A stretch of 7,465 bases of DNA from CAZCEC01 sp964497615 (GCA_964497615.1 CAZCEC010000129.1:1-7465), one strand, 5' to 3'; counted from the first letter of the stretch, positions 1-5,088 are shown. Translations and numbers: made by a program. The notes: generated by a model from the letters alone, not told the origin.

Positions 1-60
1 CTGGCGGCGGCCCAGGCGGCGTCCCTGGCGGCGTCCCAGGCGGCGGCCCAGGCGGCGGCC
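1..60. repeat. 12-bp in-frame tandem repeat coding Ala/Trp tetrads
   Basis: Five consecutive 12-bp units of the form C(T/A)GGCGGCG(G/T)CC fill the first 60 bases and reach the window edge. Read on the minus strand each gives a tetrad such as WAAA, WDAA or RDAA. The units differ at only two or three positions, so the array probably grows and shrinks by slippage while keeping frame. Confidence 0.85.
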
Positions 61-482
61 AATTCCTCGGAGGTCGCCTCGCCATCCGCGAACTTGCGCG
101 CTACTGCAATCGCGGTGACGCTGCGCGTGTCTGGCTTGCCAACGCGGGTCACTGCCCGTTCGGCGCAGTCGCAAGCGAACAGGCGCAGGTTGCGGTCGTT
201 CCAGCCCGGCACACGCTCCAGGCGTCGCACTTGGCGGGCGACGTGCTTGTCGCCGTAGTCGTCTACGCGGCCTTTGGTTTCGACGGTCCACAGTTCGGGA
301 CCGGCCCAGTTCAGCGCCTGCGCAAGCGTGACGAGGTGGTAGCCGTTTTGGCATTCCACCAGCGGGCCTTTGACAGCGGGCAGCCATACGCCCGGCTCCG
401 GCCACTGGTAGCCGGTCTGCGGCGTGGTGTCGTCGGGGTTAAGCAGCTTGTATAGTTCTGGCGCGGGTTTGGAAGTTGCCAT
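1..482 (-). CDS. Partial DUF7666-like protein with C-terminal Ala/Trp tetrad repeats
   Basis: Open from an ATG at 480-482 to the left window edge, so the C-terminus is missing; 160 residues are visible. An AAGGAG ribosome site sits five bases before the ATG and fixes the start. Residues about 45-90 (NGYHL, GPELWTVETKGRV, DKHVARQVRRL) resemble the N-terminal module I associate with DUF7666 in phage and mobile-element proteins. Residues 95-140 (WNDRNLRLFACDCAERAV, then an AIAVARKFADGEAT stretch) recall proteins labelled putative immunity protein (Imm5-like), which also run into Ala-rich helices. From residue 141 the chain becomes four-residue units, (W/R)(A/D)AA, which continue off the window. 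No signal peptide or membrane segment is seen. It is the last visible gene of the leftward run, 103 bp after the HicA-like gene. The function is unknown, and the family names are from memory of motif style, not from a search. Confidence 0.75.
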   Translation of the reverse strand, partial: MATSKPAPELYKLLNPDDTTPQTGYQWPEPGVWLPAVKGPLVECQNGYHLVTLAQALNWAGPELWTVETKGRVDDYGDKHVARQVRRLERVPGWNDRNLRLFACDCAERAVTRVGKPDTRSVTAIAVARKFADGEATSEELAAAWAAAWDAARDAAWAAA

Positions 483-585
483 GTTGCTCCTTGTCTCCAG
501 TCGCCTTATCGGATACACTCTGGGCGTCAGGGCTCCTTGCCCTGGTCGCCCCCGCCCGGTCGGTTCGCGCCGCCGGGCATTTTCT

Positions 586-846
586 TTAGAGCGCCAGTAC
601 GATCACCAGTGTCAACACTGCTAATCCAGCGGCCACGGCCATGCGCACGATGCTCTTCCAGGTCCACTTGGGGCAGTCGCCGCCGTGGTCGTGGGGAACG
701 GGCACCGACCCGGTCGGGCCGACGTAGACTTCGTGGTCGCCCACGCGGCGCACGTCCCGCAGGTTGGGGCTGCGCGACAGGGCGGCGTGAATCTCCTTGT
801 ACTTCACCACGGGGTTCTGCCGATGGTCGAGGGCGATGCGGCGCAT
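586..846 (-). CDS. HicA-like small protein with hydrophobic C-terminal tail
   Basis: 86 residues. The middle part follows the order of the HicA mRNA-interferase fold: an N-terminal helix (KYKEIHAALSR, residues 15-25), a strand pair with a GDHEVY motif (36-41) where HicA has GSH plus its catalytic histidine, a PVPHDHGGD segment (49-57) matching the usual proline/histidine strand, and PKWTWKSIVRMA (59-70) matching the GTLRSILRQA helix. His38 would be the catalytic equivalent. Unlike ordinary HicA, the last helix passes into about 18 purely hydrophobic residues (69-86), which could be a tail anchor. The start lies two bases after the stop of the 74-residue gene, so the two are probably cotranscribed and coupled. 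No HicB-type partner is recognisable nearby. The ORF looks real; toxin activity is inference from motif order alone. Confidence 0.6.
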   Translation of the reverse strand: MRRIALDHRQNPVVKYKEIHAALSRSPNLRDVRRVGDHEVYVGPTGSVPVPHDHGGDCPKWTWKSIVRMAVAAGLAVLTLVIVLAL

Positions 847-848
847 CC

Positions 849-1073
849 TTACACCCCCTCCGCCAGCGCGGCCCAGCGCGCTTCGAGCTCGTCATCGCTC
901 AGGCACTGCGCCGCTTCCCATGCGCTCGCCTCGAAGATGCCGGCACGGTCCAGCCGCGCGCCGTCGGTGCGGTCGGCCAGGAGCGCCGCGATCTGGCGCA
1001 CCACCCACTCGGCGGTGGTTTCGTCCGGCACACGGATTACGGCTTCGATGACGTACCCGGACGGCTCAGGCAT
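849..1073 (-). CDS. Hypothetical 74-residue acidic protein
   Basis: 74 residues, not recognised. It begins with a probable strand and helix (GYVIEAVIRVPDETTAEWVVRQIAALLAD, split here as residues 6-20 and 21-34) and ends in an acidic helix (SDDELEARWAALAEG). There is no signal peptide or membrane segment. A GGAG lies eight bases before the ATG. The start lies inside the last codons of the upstream 56-residue ORF (8-bp overlap), and the stop is two bases before the HicA-like gene. This tight packing makes it a candidate partner of the HicA-like protein, but it does not look like HicB, so the idea rests on position only. Confidence 0.65.
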   Translation of the reverse strand: MPEPSGYVIEAVIRVPDETTAEWVVRQIAALLADRTDGARLDRAGIFEASAWEAAQCLSDDELEARWAALAEGV

Positions 1074-1236
1074 GTTCGGTCTCCAACGCGGGAGCCTGTT
1101 GCGCCACGCGCCGCGCCCGCGCCGCGGCCTCGACGCCGTAATCGGCCAGCACGTGGCCGGCGATCAGGGCCAACAGCCATGCTTTGGGGTAGGGCCACGC
1201 GGGCGGGGTGGGGCGGGCGGGTATGTCCGTGGACAT
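1066..1236 (-). CDS. Small 56-residue ORF in the leftward cassette
   Basis: A 56-residue frame from ATG at 1234-1236 to TGA at 1066-1068. It begins with a Pro-rich segment (STDIPARPTPPAWPYP) followed by a helix-prone stretch, AWLLALIAGHVLADYGVEAA, and an Arg-rich end. It fills the space between the RHH-like gene and the 74-residue gene, shares its reading direction, has G or C at most third positions and overlaps the next start by 8 bp, all of which favour a real gene. Against it, no clear ribosome site precedes the ATG, and a strong hairpin ends 15 bases upstream. Function unknown. Confidence 0.5.
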   Translation of the reverse strand: MSTDIPARPTPPAWPYPKAWLLALIAGHVLADYGVEAAARARRVAQQAPALETEHA

Positions 1237-1250
1237 GGTCAAGGTGGGCC

Positions 1251-1283
1251 GGCCTGGGGGCGGAGGGGGGACGCCCCCAGGCC
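1251..1283. promoter_or_regulatory. Perfect 12-bp inverted repeat in leftward operon
   Basis: GGCCTGGGGGCG at 1251-1262 is mirrored exactly by CGCCCCCAGGCC at 1272-1283 around a nine-base loop. It lies between the RHH-like stop and the start of the 56-residue ORF. In leftward RNA it would make a very stable stem, but no U-tract follows, so it is not a standard intrinsic terminator. It could be a transcript-processing or attenuation stem that lets the first gene be expressed above the rest. Confidence 0.6.
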
Positions 1284-1299
1284 TGACGCCCAGGTCGAA

Positions 1300-1485
1300 T
1301 TAGGCGGCGGTGGGCTCGGGCTCGGCTGACTTTTCGTCGGCCTCGGCGGCCTTCTGCTGCTGGTCGAATTGGTGGAGGATGGCTTGGAGCGCAGTGGAGA
1401 AGGCGGAAATGCCGATCTTCTTGCCGTAACGCTCGACGATGCGAATGTGCTTTTCGTCGAGGCTGATGCTGATCTTTTCGGCCAT
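1300..1485 (-). CDS. Ribbon-helix-helix-like (CopG/Arc-type) small protein
   Basis: 61 residues. The opening AEKISISLDEKHIRIVERYG is the strand plus first helix of a ribbon-helix-helix protein, and GISAFSTALQAILHQF supplies the turn and second helix (residues about 26-40). The last 20 residues are charged and probably disordered. Such proteins usually dimerise and bind DNA operators, often as antitoxins or element copy-control regulators. The ATG at 1483-1485 is preferred over an upstream TTG at 1519-1521 because AGGAG sits five bases before it, and because the conserved strand starts there. It is first in the leftward run, behind the promoter at 1533-1561. The fold call is fair; its partner and target are unknown, though the control region next to it is the obvious target. 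Confidence 0.75.
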   Translation of the reverse strand: MAEKISISLDEKHIRIVERYGKKIGISAFSTALQAILHQFDQQQKAAEADEKSAEPEPTAA

Positions 1486-1509
1486 TGTCGCTCCTGGTGT
1501 CAGATATTT

Positions 1510-1579
1510 CCAAAACGGCAACTACAGTCACCATAGTACACCCGAACTTGCCACTTGTCAATACCAATTGCCACTTTGG
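1510..1579. promoter_or_regulatory. Three TTGCC(A/G)(C/T)TT operator-like elements
   Basis: TTGCCACTT occurs at 1548-1556 and again at 1568-1576, exactly 20 bp (about two helical turns) apart. An inverted relative, CCAAAACGGCAA at 1510-1521, reads TTGCCGTTTTGG on the minus strand and matches the second copy plus its TGG tail at 10 of 12 positions. One copy lies in the spacer and edge of the -35 box of the leftward promoter and one lies just upstream of it, the usual position for a repressor site. The likely binders are the XRE or RHH proteins encoded on either side. Confidence 0.5.
1533..1561 (-). promoter_or_regulatory. Leftward promoter of the RHH-like operon
   Basis: On the minus strand a perfect TTGACA (1556-1561) is followed after 17 bp by TACTAT (1533-1538), four of six matches to the -10 consensus. 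Transcription would start near 1526, giving a leader of about 40 bases before the RHH-like ATG at 1485. Confidence 0.65.
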
Positions 1580-1596
1580 TTACAAGAATTTGTGAC
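1579..1596. promoter_or_regulatory. Imperfect palindrome before the XRE gene
   Basis: GTTACAA at 1579-1585 and TTGTGAC at 1590-1596 form an 18-bp dyad with one mismatch per arm and a four-base centre. The size and place, 22 bp before the XRE start, fit a CI/Cro-type operator for self-regulation. No convincing plus-strand promoter was resolved here; GACAAT at 1594-1599 is a possible -10 box without a well-spaced -35. Confidence 0.4.
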
Positions 1597-1617
1597 AATT
1601 CAGTTAGGCTTGTTTAC

Positions 1618-1980
1618 ATGCCCAACCAAGCCCCGGAGGCGTTTTTGGTCGAGCTTCGATCTGTGATGGAGAAAAACGGGTGGGGGATGCGTGAGGTGGG
1701 GCGGCGCGCGGGGGTATCGCACACAACCATTTCGAACATACTTAATCTAGGAGAGCAGCCGACGTTTGATACAGCAGTGGCGCTTGCGCCGGTGCTGGAA
1801 CGCGACCCACTAACGACGATCTATTTGGCGGGCCTACTGCCCGCGCCGCCGGATTGGGATCCTGATCTGAATGACGCAATTGAATTGTTGAAACGGATGG
1901 ATGAAACGACGCGGGATGGCCTGCTTGCCTTTATGAGGAGGGTAGAGCAGGGGGAACGTGAAAGCGCTATGGATTCTTGA
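1618..1980 (+). CDS. XRE-family helix-turn-helix regulator
   Basis: 120 residues. An N-terminal Cro/CI-type DNA-binding domain is clear: GMREVGRRAGVSHTTISNIL (residues 23-42) is the helix-turn-helix, followed by PTFDTAVALAPVLE, the usual fourth helix. The C-terminal part (LNDAIELLKRMDETTRDGLLAFMRRVEQ) is helical and resembles the tail of phage-type repressors of this size; there is no peptidase domain of LexA type. The ATG at 1618 is chosen over an upstream TTG at 1555, because the TTG lies in the control region and adds no domain. Only a weak AGG precedes the ATG, so the leader may be very short. It is divergent from the RHH-like operon and first in the run that leads to the integrase, so it is the probable master regulator of this element. 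Its third-position GC is lower than that of the flanking genes. Confidence 0.85.
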   Translation: MPNQAPEAFLVELRSVMEKNGWGMREVGRRAGVSHTTISNILNLGEQPTFDTAVALAPVLERDPLTTIYLAGLLPAPPDWDPDLNDAIELLKRMDETTRDGLLAFMRRVEQGERESAMDS

Positions 1981-2143
1981 GTTTATGGACTTGTGGCTAA
2001 GTATGAGCAAACACCGGCGGCGACAAGTCTTTGAGCGCATCGTTAGTCTTCATCAAATGCAGTTGGCGCAATTGCCACCGCCGCGCAGGTGGCATCTGGT
2101 CCCGGCGCGCGCGGGTGTGCTGGTTATTGGGGGAGAGGGGTAG
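1958..2143 (+). CDS. Small basic helical ORF, 61 residues
   Basis: A GTG start at 1958 follows a good AGGGGG ribosome site and overlaps the end of the XRE gene by 23 bp; ATGs at 1985 and 2003 in the same frame are alternatives. The product has an N-terminal hydrophobic/aromatic stretch (LWILEFMDLWLS) and a basic helix (KHRRRQVFERIVSLHQMQLAQL), then a short Pro/Arg tail. It ends 12 bp before the DUF6232-like gene. It matches no family I know. Position and ribosome site support it; the sequence itself is weak evidence. Confidence 0.45.
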   Translation: MKALWILEFMDLWLSMSKHRRRQVFERIVSLHQMQLAQLPPPRRWHLVPARAGVLVIGGEG

Positions 2144-2155
2144 GGGGCTTTTGTC

Positions 2156-2599
2156 ATGGGGTCCCCCGGCGAGGAACTTCTGTTTCAGAAGGGCGACGTC
2201 AGCGTGACGCCCACCCGGATTGTCGTTGGTCCGCGGATGTATCCGATCGTCAATATCACTTCGGTCGGCCGCCAGACAGCGGGACCCGCTCGCGCGGGAT
2301 CGATTCTCTTCGTCCTGGCGTCGGTTTTGCCGTTGTGCCTGCTGATTGCCATCAACGAAAACAGTCTGGTGTTCATCCTGGTCTGCATAGGCATTTTGTC
2401 GGGCAGCAGCTTGGCATTGGCGGCGCTGTTCTATTTCGGCTTGGAAAAGCCGACCTACTATGTGACCTTGACGACTGCGGCCGGCGAGGCCCGTATTGTC
2501 AGCACGCGCGACTCGCTGGCGGCGTTAGCGATGGTCAAGGCGATCCACGAGGCAGTGGTGCGCCGGCAGGGGGCGTTGAATGTGACGATCAGCAGATGA
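2156..2599 (+). CDS. DUF6232-like two-helix membrane protein
   Basis: 147 residues. The N-terminal soluble part has the pattern EELLFQKGDVSVTPTRIVV, a YPIVNITSVG motif (residues 29-38), then two hydrophobic segments at about 47-67 and 71-96 joined by a tight INENS turn. The C-terminal part, YYVTLTTAAGEARIVSTRD (101-119) plus a helix AALAMVKAIHEAVVRRQ (122-138), is the usual close of the DUF6232 family, a group with no known function. Both ends should face the cytoplasm. The stop overlaps the serine recombinase start as ATGA, so translation is probably coupled. A G-rich ribosome site precedes the ATG. Whether it belongs to the mobile element or is a captured cargo gene cannot be told from this window. 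Confidence 0.75.
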   Translation: MGSPGEELLFQKGDVSVTPTRIVVGPRMYPIVNITSVGRQTAGPARAGSILFVLASVLPLCLLIAINENSLVFILVCIGILSGSSLALAALFYFGLEKPTYYVTLTTAAGEARIVSTRDSLAALAMVKAIHEAVVRRQGALNVTISR

Positions 2600-4176
2600 A
2601 GGCAGCTCGCGCGAAAACGAACGGCGCACAGCCTCTCGTCCGCGCCGTACTCTACCTCCGCACCTCCACCGAGCGCCAGGCCGAGCGTGTCAGCCCCGAA
2701 GCCCAACTCGCCGACTGCCAAAGCTACGCACTGAGCCGCAGCTACACCGTCACCGCGGTTTACCAAGACACCGAGCGCTACCGCGTCCGGGGGCGGCTGG
2801 TGGAGCCATCGGGCACGCGCGCTGACCGGCCACAATTTGCGCGCCTGATCGCCGACGGGCAGGCCGGGCTCTACGACGTGATCGTGGCCTGGCGCGAGGA
2901 CCGGCTGTACCGCGGCATCAAGCCGGCGGTGATCGTGGACGACCTGATCGAGAGCCACGGCGTCACGGTCGAACTGGTCAAGGAAACGTTCGACCGCAGA
3001 ATGCTGTTTCTCAAAGCCAGCATCGCCCGCATCGAACTGGACGGGATCTCGGAGCGGACGGCCATGGGCAAGCGCGGGCGGGTGCAGCGCGGCCTGCACC
3101 ACGGCGGGCGGGTGCCGCGCGGCTACACGGCCATCAAGGACGTCTTTGGCCGCACCACGGGTTACGCGCTCCTGCCGGAGTGGCGACCGTTCTTTGCCGA
3201 CCTGGCGCGCCTGTTCCTGGAGCGCATCCCCTACCACGATCTGCCTCTGCGGCTGGCGCCCAACCCGGCGACGGGGCGTCCCTGGGACGCGAGCACGCTG
3301 CGCTTCTTCCTGCTCAACCCGTTCTACCGCGGCCAGCTGGCTTACAATTGGCGCGCGGGAGAGCCGGAGTTCGTCGTGCCCGGCGTGCAGCCGCCAGCCT
3401 GGGACGGCGAGACCATCGCCGCGCTGGACCGCGAGCTGGCGCGCCGCCATCACAACCATTGGGGCCCGCGCGGCACGGGGCCGTGGTCGGGGATCCTCCG
3501 CTGCGGAATCTGCGGTTTGCCCATGTCGTCCGGCCGCACGAAGCCGATCCCACTGAAGGGCGGGGGCGCGGCGGTCTACCGGGGATACTTCTGCAACCGG
3601 CCCCGGTGGGTGCGGCAGGGGAAGTGGCCGGGGCCGGCGCATGCGCCCAACTACATCAACGAGCGCAAGCTGATGGGCCTGGTCCGCGAGGCCTTCGCTG
3701 TCCTCACGCCCGCCGACGTGGACGAGTGGCTGGCCGGCCAGGGTCTCCCCGATGACGGTGCGCAGGACCGCGCCGAGCGCCTGGCGCGCGCGCAGGCCGA
3801 AGCGGCGCGGCTGGAGTCCAAGCTGGCCGACCTGTCCGTTGGGCTGGAGGGCGTGCGGCATGCCTCGCCCGCCGCCGCCGAGGTGCTGATCGCCGAACTC
3901 CGCCGGGCCGGCCAGGCGCTCGACGGGCGCCGGGCTGAGATCGCCGAACTGTCGCGCCAAAGCCGGGGCGCCCCCGACCTGGCCAACCTGCGCGCCGGGA
4001 TGCTGGCCCTGATCGACAACTCGGCGCTCTTTGACCGTTCCCCTGATGACCTGGCGCCCGATCTGCGCGCTGCGCTGTCGGCGATCTACGTGCTGGACGG
4101 GAGACTGGTTCCGCCGGTCGCCCCCTGGCCGCGCCCCGAGTGGCGGGCGCCGGCGCAAAAGAGAACGGCCCGCTGA
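2596..4176 (+). CDS. Large serine recombinase (site-specific integrase)
   Basis: 526 residues, the usual size for a large serine integrase. The N-terminal resolvase-type domain shows the nucleophile in YLRTSTERQ (Ser24, with Arg22) and the VIVAWREDRLYRG motif with Asp102, Arg103 and Arg106. The recombinase domain follows, with ERTAMGKRGRVQRG and VPRGY (residues 173-177) and STLRFFLLNPFYRG. A zinc ribbon starts with CGIC (Cys303, Cys306) and YFC (Cys333). The fourth cysteine is absent and His349 in PAHAPNYI may replace it. Residues 390-455 form the expected coiled coil of the C-terminal domain. The frame stays open upstream to 2089, but ATG 2596 is chosen because the catalytic domain begins there and it overlaps the previous stop as ATGA. 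Such enzymes cut and rejoin attP and attB to insert or excise an element. All catalytic motifs look intact. Confidence 0.93.
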   Translation: MKAARAKTNGAQPLVRAVLYLRTSTERQAERVSPEAQLADCQSYALSRSYTVTAVYQDTERYRVRGRLVEPSGTRADRPQFARLIADGQAGLYDVIVAWREDRLYRGIKPAVIVDDLIESHGVTVELVKETFDRRMLFLKASIARIELDGISERTAMGKRGRVQRGLHHGGRVPRGYTAIKDVFGRTTGYALLPEWRPFFADLARLFLERIPYHDLPLRLAPNPATGRPWDASTLRFFLLNPFYRGQLAYNWRAGEPEFVVPGVQPPAWDGETIAALDRELARRHHNHWGPRGTGPWSGILRCGICGLPMSSGRTKPIPLKGGGAAVYRGYFCNRPRWVRQGKWPGPAHAPNYINERKLMGLVREAFAVLTPADVDEWLAGQGLPDDGAQDRAERLARAQAEAARLESKLADLSVGLEGVRHASPAAAEVLIAELRRAGQALDGRRAEIAELSRQSRGAPDLANLRAGMLALIDNSALFDRSPDDLAPDLRAALSAIYVLDGRLVPPVAPWPRPEWRAPAQKRTAR

Positions 4177-4190
4177 GCGCGCGGGCCGTT
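4164..4190 (+). terminator. Intrinsic terminator of the integrase operon
   Basis: AACGGCCCGC (4164-4173) pairs perfectly with GCGGGCCGTT (4181-4190) around a seven-base loop, followed by a pyrimidine run rich in T (CCTTTTCTCCCCTTTT). The recombinase stop codon (4174-4176) lies inside the loop. It separates the rightward run from the convergent SIMPL gene. Confidence 0.85.
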
Positions 4191-4226
4191 CCTTTTCTCC
4201 CCTTTTCCCCCTTGATTCCCGTTACG

Positions 4227-4970
4227 TCACTGTATGGTCCAGGTCACGTTGACGTACAAGTTGACCATGATCTGGCCGGTCTGGATCGGGACGGCGCCAC
4301 CGGCGGCTTGTTCGGCCATGTCGCGGCCATAGTAGATGGGCGGCTGCGCGCCGGAGGTGCTTTCGCTGATGGACAGTACCTGATCCAGGGTGACGCCAGC
4401 GGCCTGGGCCAGGGCTTCGGCGCGGGCGCGGGCATCGGCCATGGCCTTGTCGCGGGCCTGGCCCTCCAGGGCGGTGACATCGGCGGCGCTGAAGGAGACC
4501 TGGTAGATGTTATTGGCGCCGGCATCCACCGCGGCGGAAAGCACCTCGCCCAGGTTGTTGATGTCGCGGACGGTGATGCTCAGGGTGTTGTCCACGAAGT
4601 AGTTGATGGTCTCGCGCGGCTGCCCGGTGACGGGGTCGTAGTCCTGCTGGGCGTAGAGCGAGAAGTTGCTGGTTTGCAGGTCGGCTTCGGCGATGCCCTG
4701 GCCCTTAAGGACGTCGATCAGGGCCTGGACGCGGGCGTTGTTGTCGCTGACGGCCTGGCCGGGATCGGGGTTGCGGGTCTGCACGCCGATCTGGATGGTG
4801 GCGACGTCTGGATTGCCATAGGCGATGCCGGTGCCGCTGACGGAAATGGTGCGCGGGGTGTCGGCGCTGACGCCATCCTGGGCGTTGGCGGGCGCGGAGC
4901 ACGCGGAGGCGGCGACGAGCAAAAGGCCGGCCAGCATGACCCCGGCAAGGGTGCGAAAGTGGCGTTTCAT
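4227..4970 (-). CDS. SIMPL-domain (DUF541) lipoprotein
   Basis: 247 residues. It begins with MKRHFRTLAG, a hydrophobic core (VMLAGLLLVAA) and ASAC, a lipobox that fits the broad lipoprotein pattern, so Cys24 would be lipidated and the protein would sit outside the cytoplasmic membrane. The mature part is a complete SIMPL/DUF541 domain: RTISVSGTGIAYGNPDVATI (residues 40-59), IGVQTRNPD, LQTSNFSLYAQQDYD, the TINYFVDNTLSITVRD strand (121-136), GANNIYQVSF, the long helix KAMADARARAEALAQAAG, and the closing IMVNLYVNVTWTIQ. Members are oligomeric periplasmic or surface proteins of unclear, possibly stress-related role. AGGAG precedes the ATG. The gene is last in the minus-strand chromosomal run and its stop is 37 bp from the integrase terminator; the C-terminus looks natural rather than cut by an insertion. 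Confidence 0.9.
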   Translation of the reverse strand: MKRHFRTLAGVMLAGLLLVAASACSAPANAQDGVSADTPRTISVSGTGIAYGNPDVATIQIGVQTRNPDPGQAVSDNNARVQALIDVLKGQGIAEADLQTSNFSLYAQQDYDPVTGQPRETINYFVDNTLSITVRDINNLGEVLSAAVDAGANNIYQVSFSAADVTALEGQARDKAMADARARAEALAQAAGVTLDQVLSISESTSGAQPPIYYGRDMAEQAAGGAVPIQTGQIMVNLYVNVTWTIQ

Positions 4971-4997
4971 TCGGTCTCTCTCCTGTAGGTAGAAATA

Positions 4998-5014
4998 GGC
5001 CCGCGTTTCGGGCC
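4998..5014 (-). terminator. Weak terminator-like hairpin between HAD and SIMPL genes
   Basis: On the minus strand GGCCCG and CGGGCC form a perfect six-base-pair stem with a five-base loop, followed by TATTTCT. It lies after the HAD gene and upstream of the SIMPL ribosome site. The stem is short and the T-run is interrupted, so termination would be partial at best. Confidence 0.35.
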
Positions 5015-5060
5015 GCTATGGTAGAGACGCCGGAGGAGCGCTAGAGGTTCCAGGGGAAGG

Positions 5061-5088
5061 ATGAAGGATGAATTATGAAGTATGAAGG
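5061..5088. repeat. Four-copy heptamer repeat ATGAA(N)(N)
   Basis: ATGAAGG, ATGAATT, ATGAAGT and ATGAAGG follow each other without gaps. The array overlaps the last codons and stop of the HAD gene. It resembles the short tandem heptanucleotide repeats known from intergenic DNA in some bacterial genomes; whether it is dispersed in this genome cannot be seen here. Confidence 0.75.

Noticed and set aside
527..580. 17-residue minus-strand ORF before the repeat-protein gene
   Set aside because: Too short, Gly/Pro-rich and without a ribosome site; no evidence that it is translated.
554..587. GCCCGG/CCGGGC hairpin followed by ATTTTCTTT on the plus strand
   Set aside because: It would terminate plus-strand transcription, but no plus-strand gene lies upstream in the window; the stem is only six base pairs with a long loop.
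521..1292. TGGGCGTCAGG at 521-531 and inverted at 1282-1292
   Set aside because: An 11-base match in GC-rich DNA with no shared context; probably chance.
537..1329. Plus-strand frames of 214 and 249 codons
   Set aside because: Arg/Pro/Gly-rich shadows; the minus strand holds tightly packed genes with ribosome sites.
1555..1617. TTG start adding 21 residues to the XRE regulator
   Set aside because: It lies inside the promoter and operator region and adds no recognisable structure; ATG 1618 directly precedes the domain.
2089..2595. N-terminal extension of the integrase frame by 169 codons
   Set aside because: It fully overlaps the well-supported DUF6232-like gene in another frame, and the resolvase domain starts just after ATG 2596.
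2458..4158. Long open frame (566 codons) on the minus strand
   Set aside because: Antisense shadow of the integrase and DUF6232 genes in high-GC DNA; the translation shows no domain.
4140..4988. Gly/Asp-rich 282-codon plus-strand frame, and similar plus-strand frames at 5082-5858 and 5749-6723
   Set aside because: Low-complexity mirror translations of the SIMPL, HAD and moaA genes.
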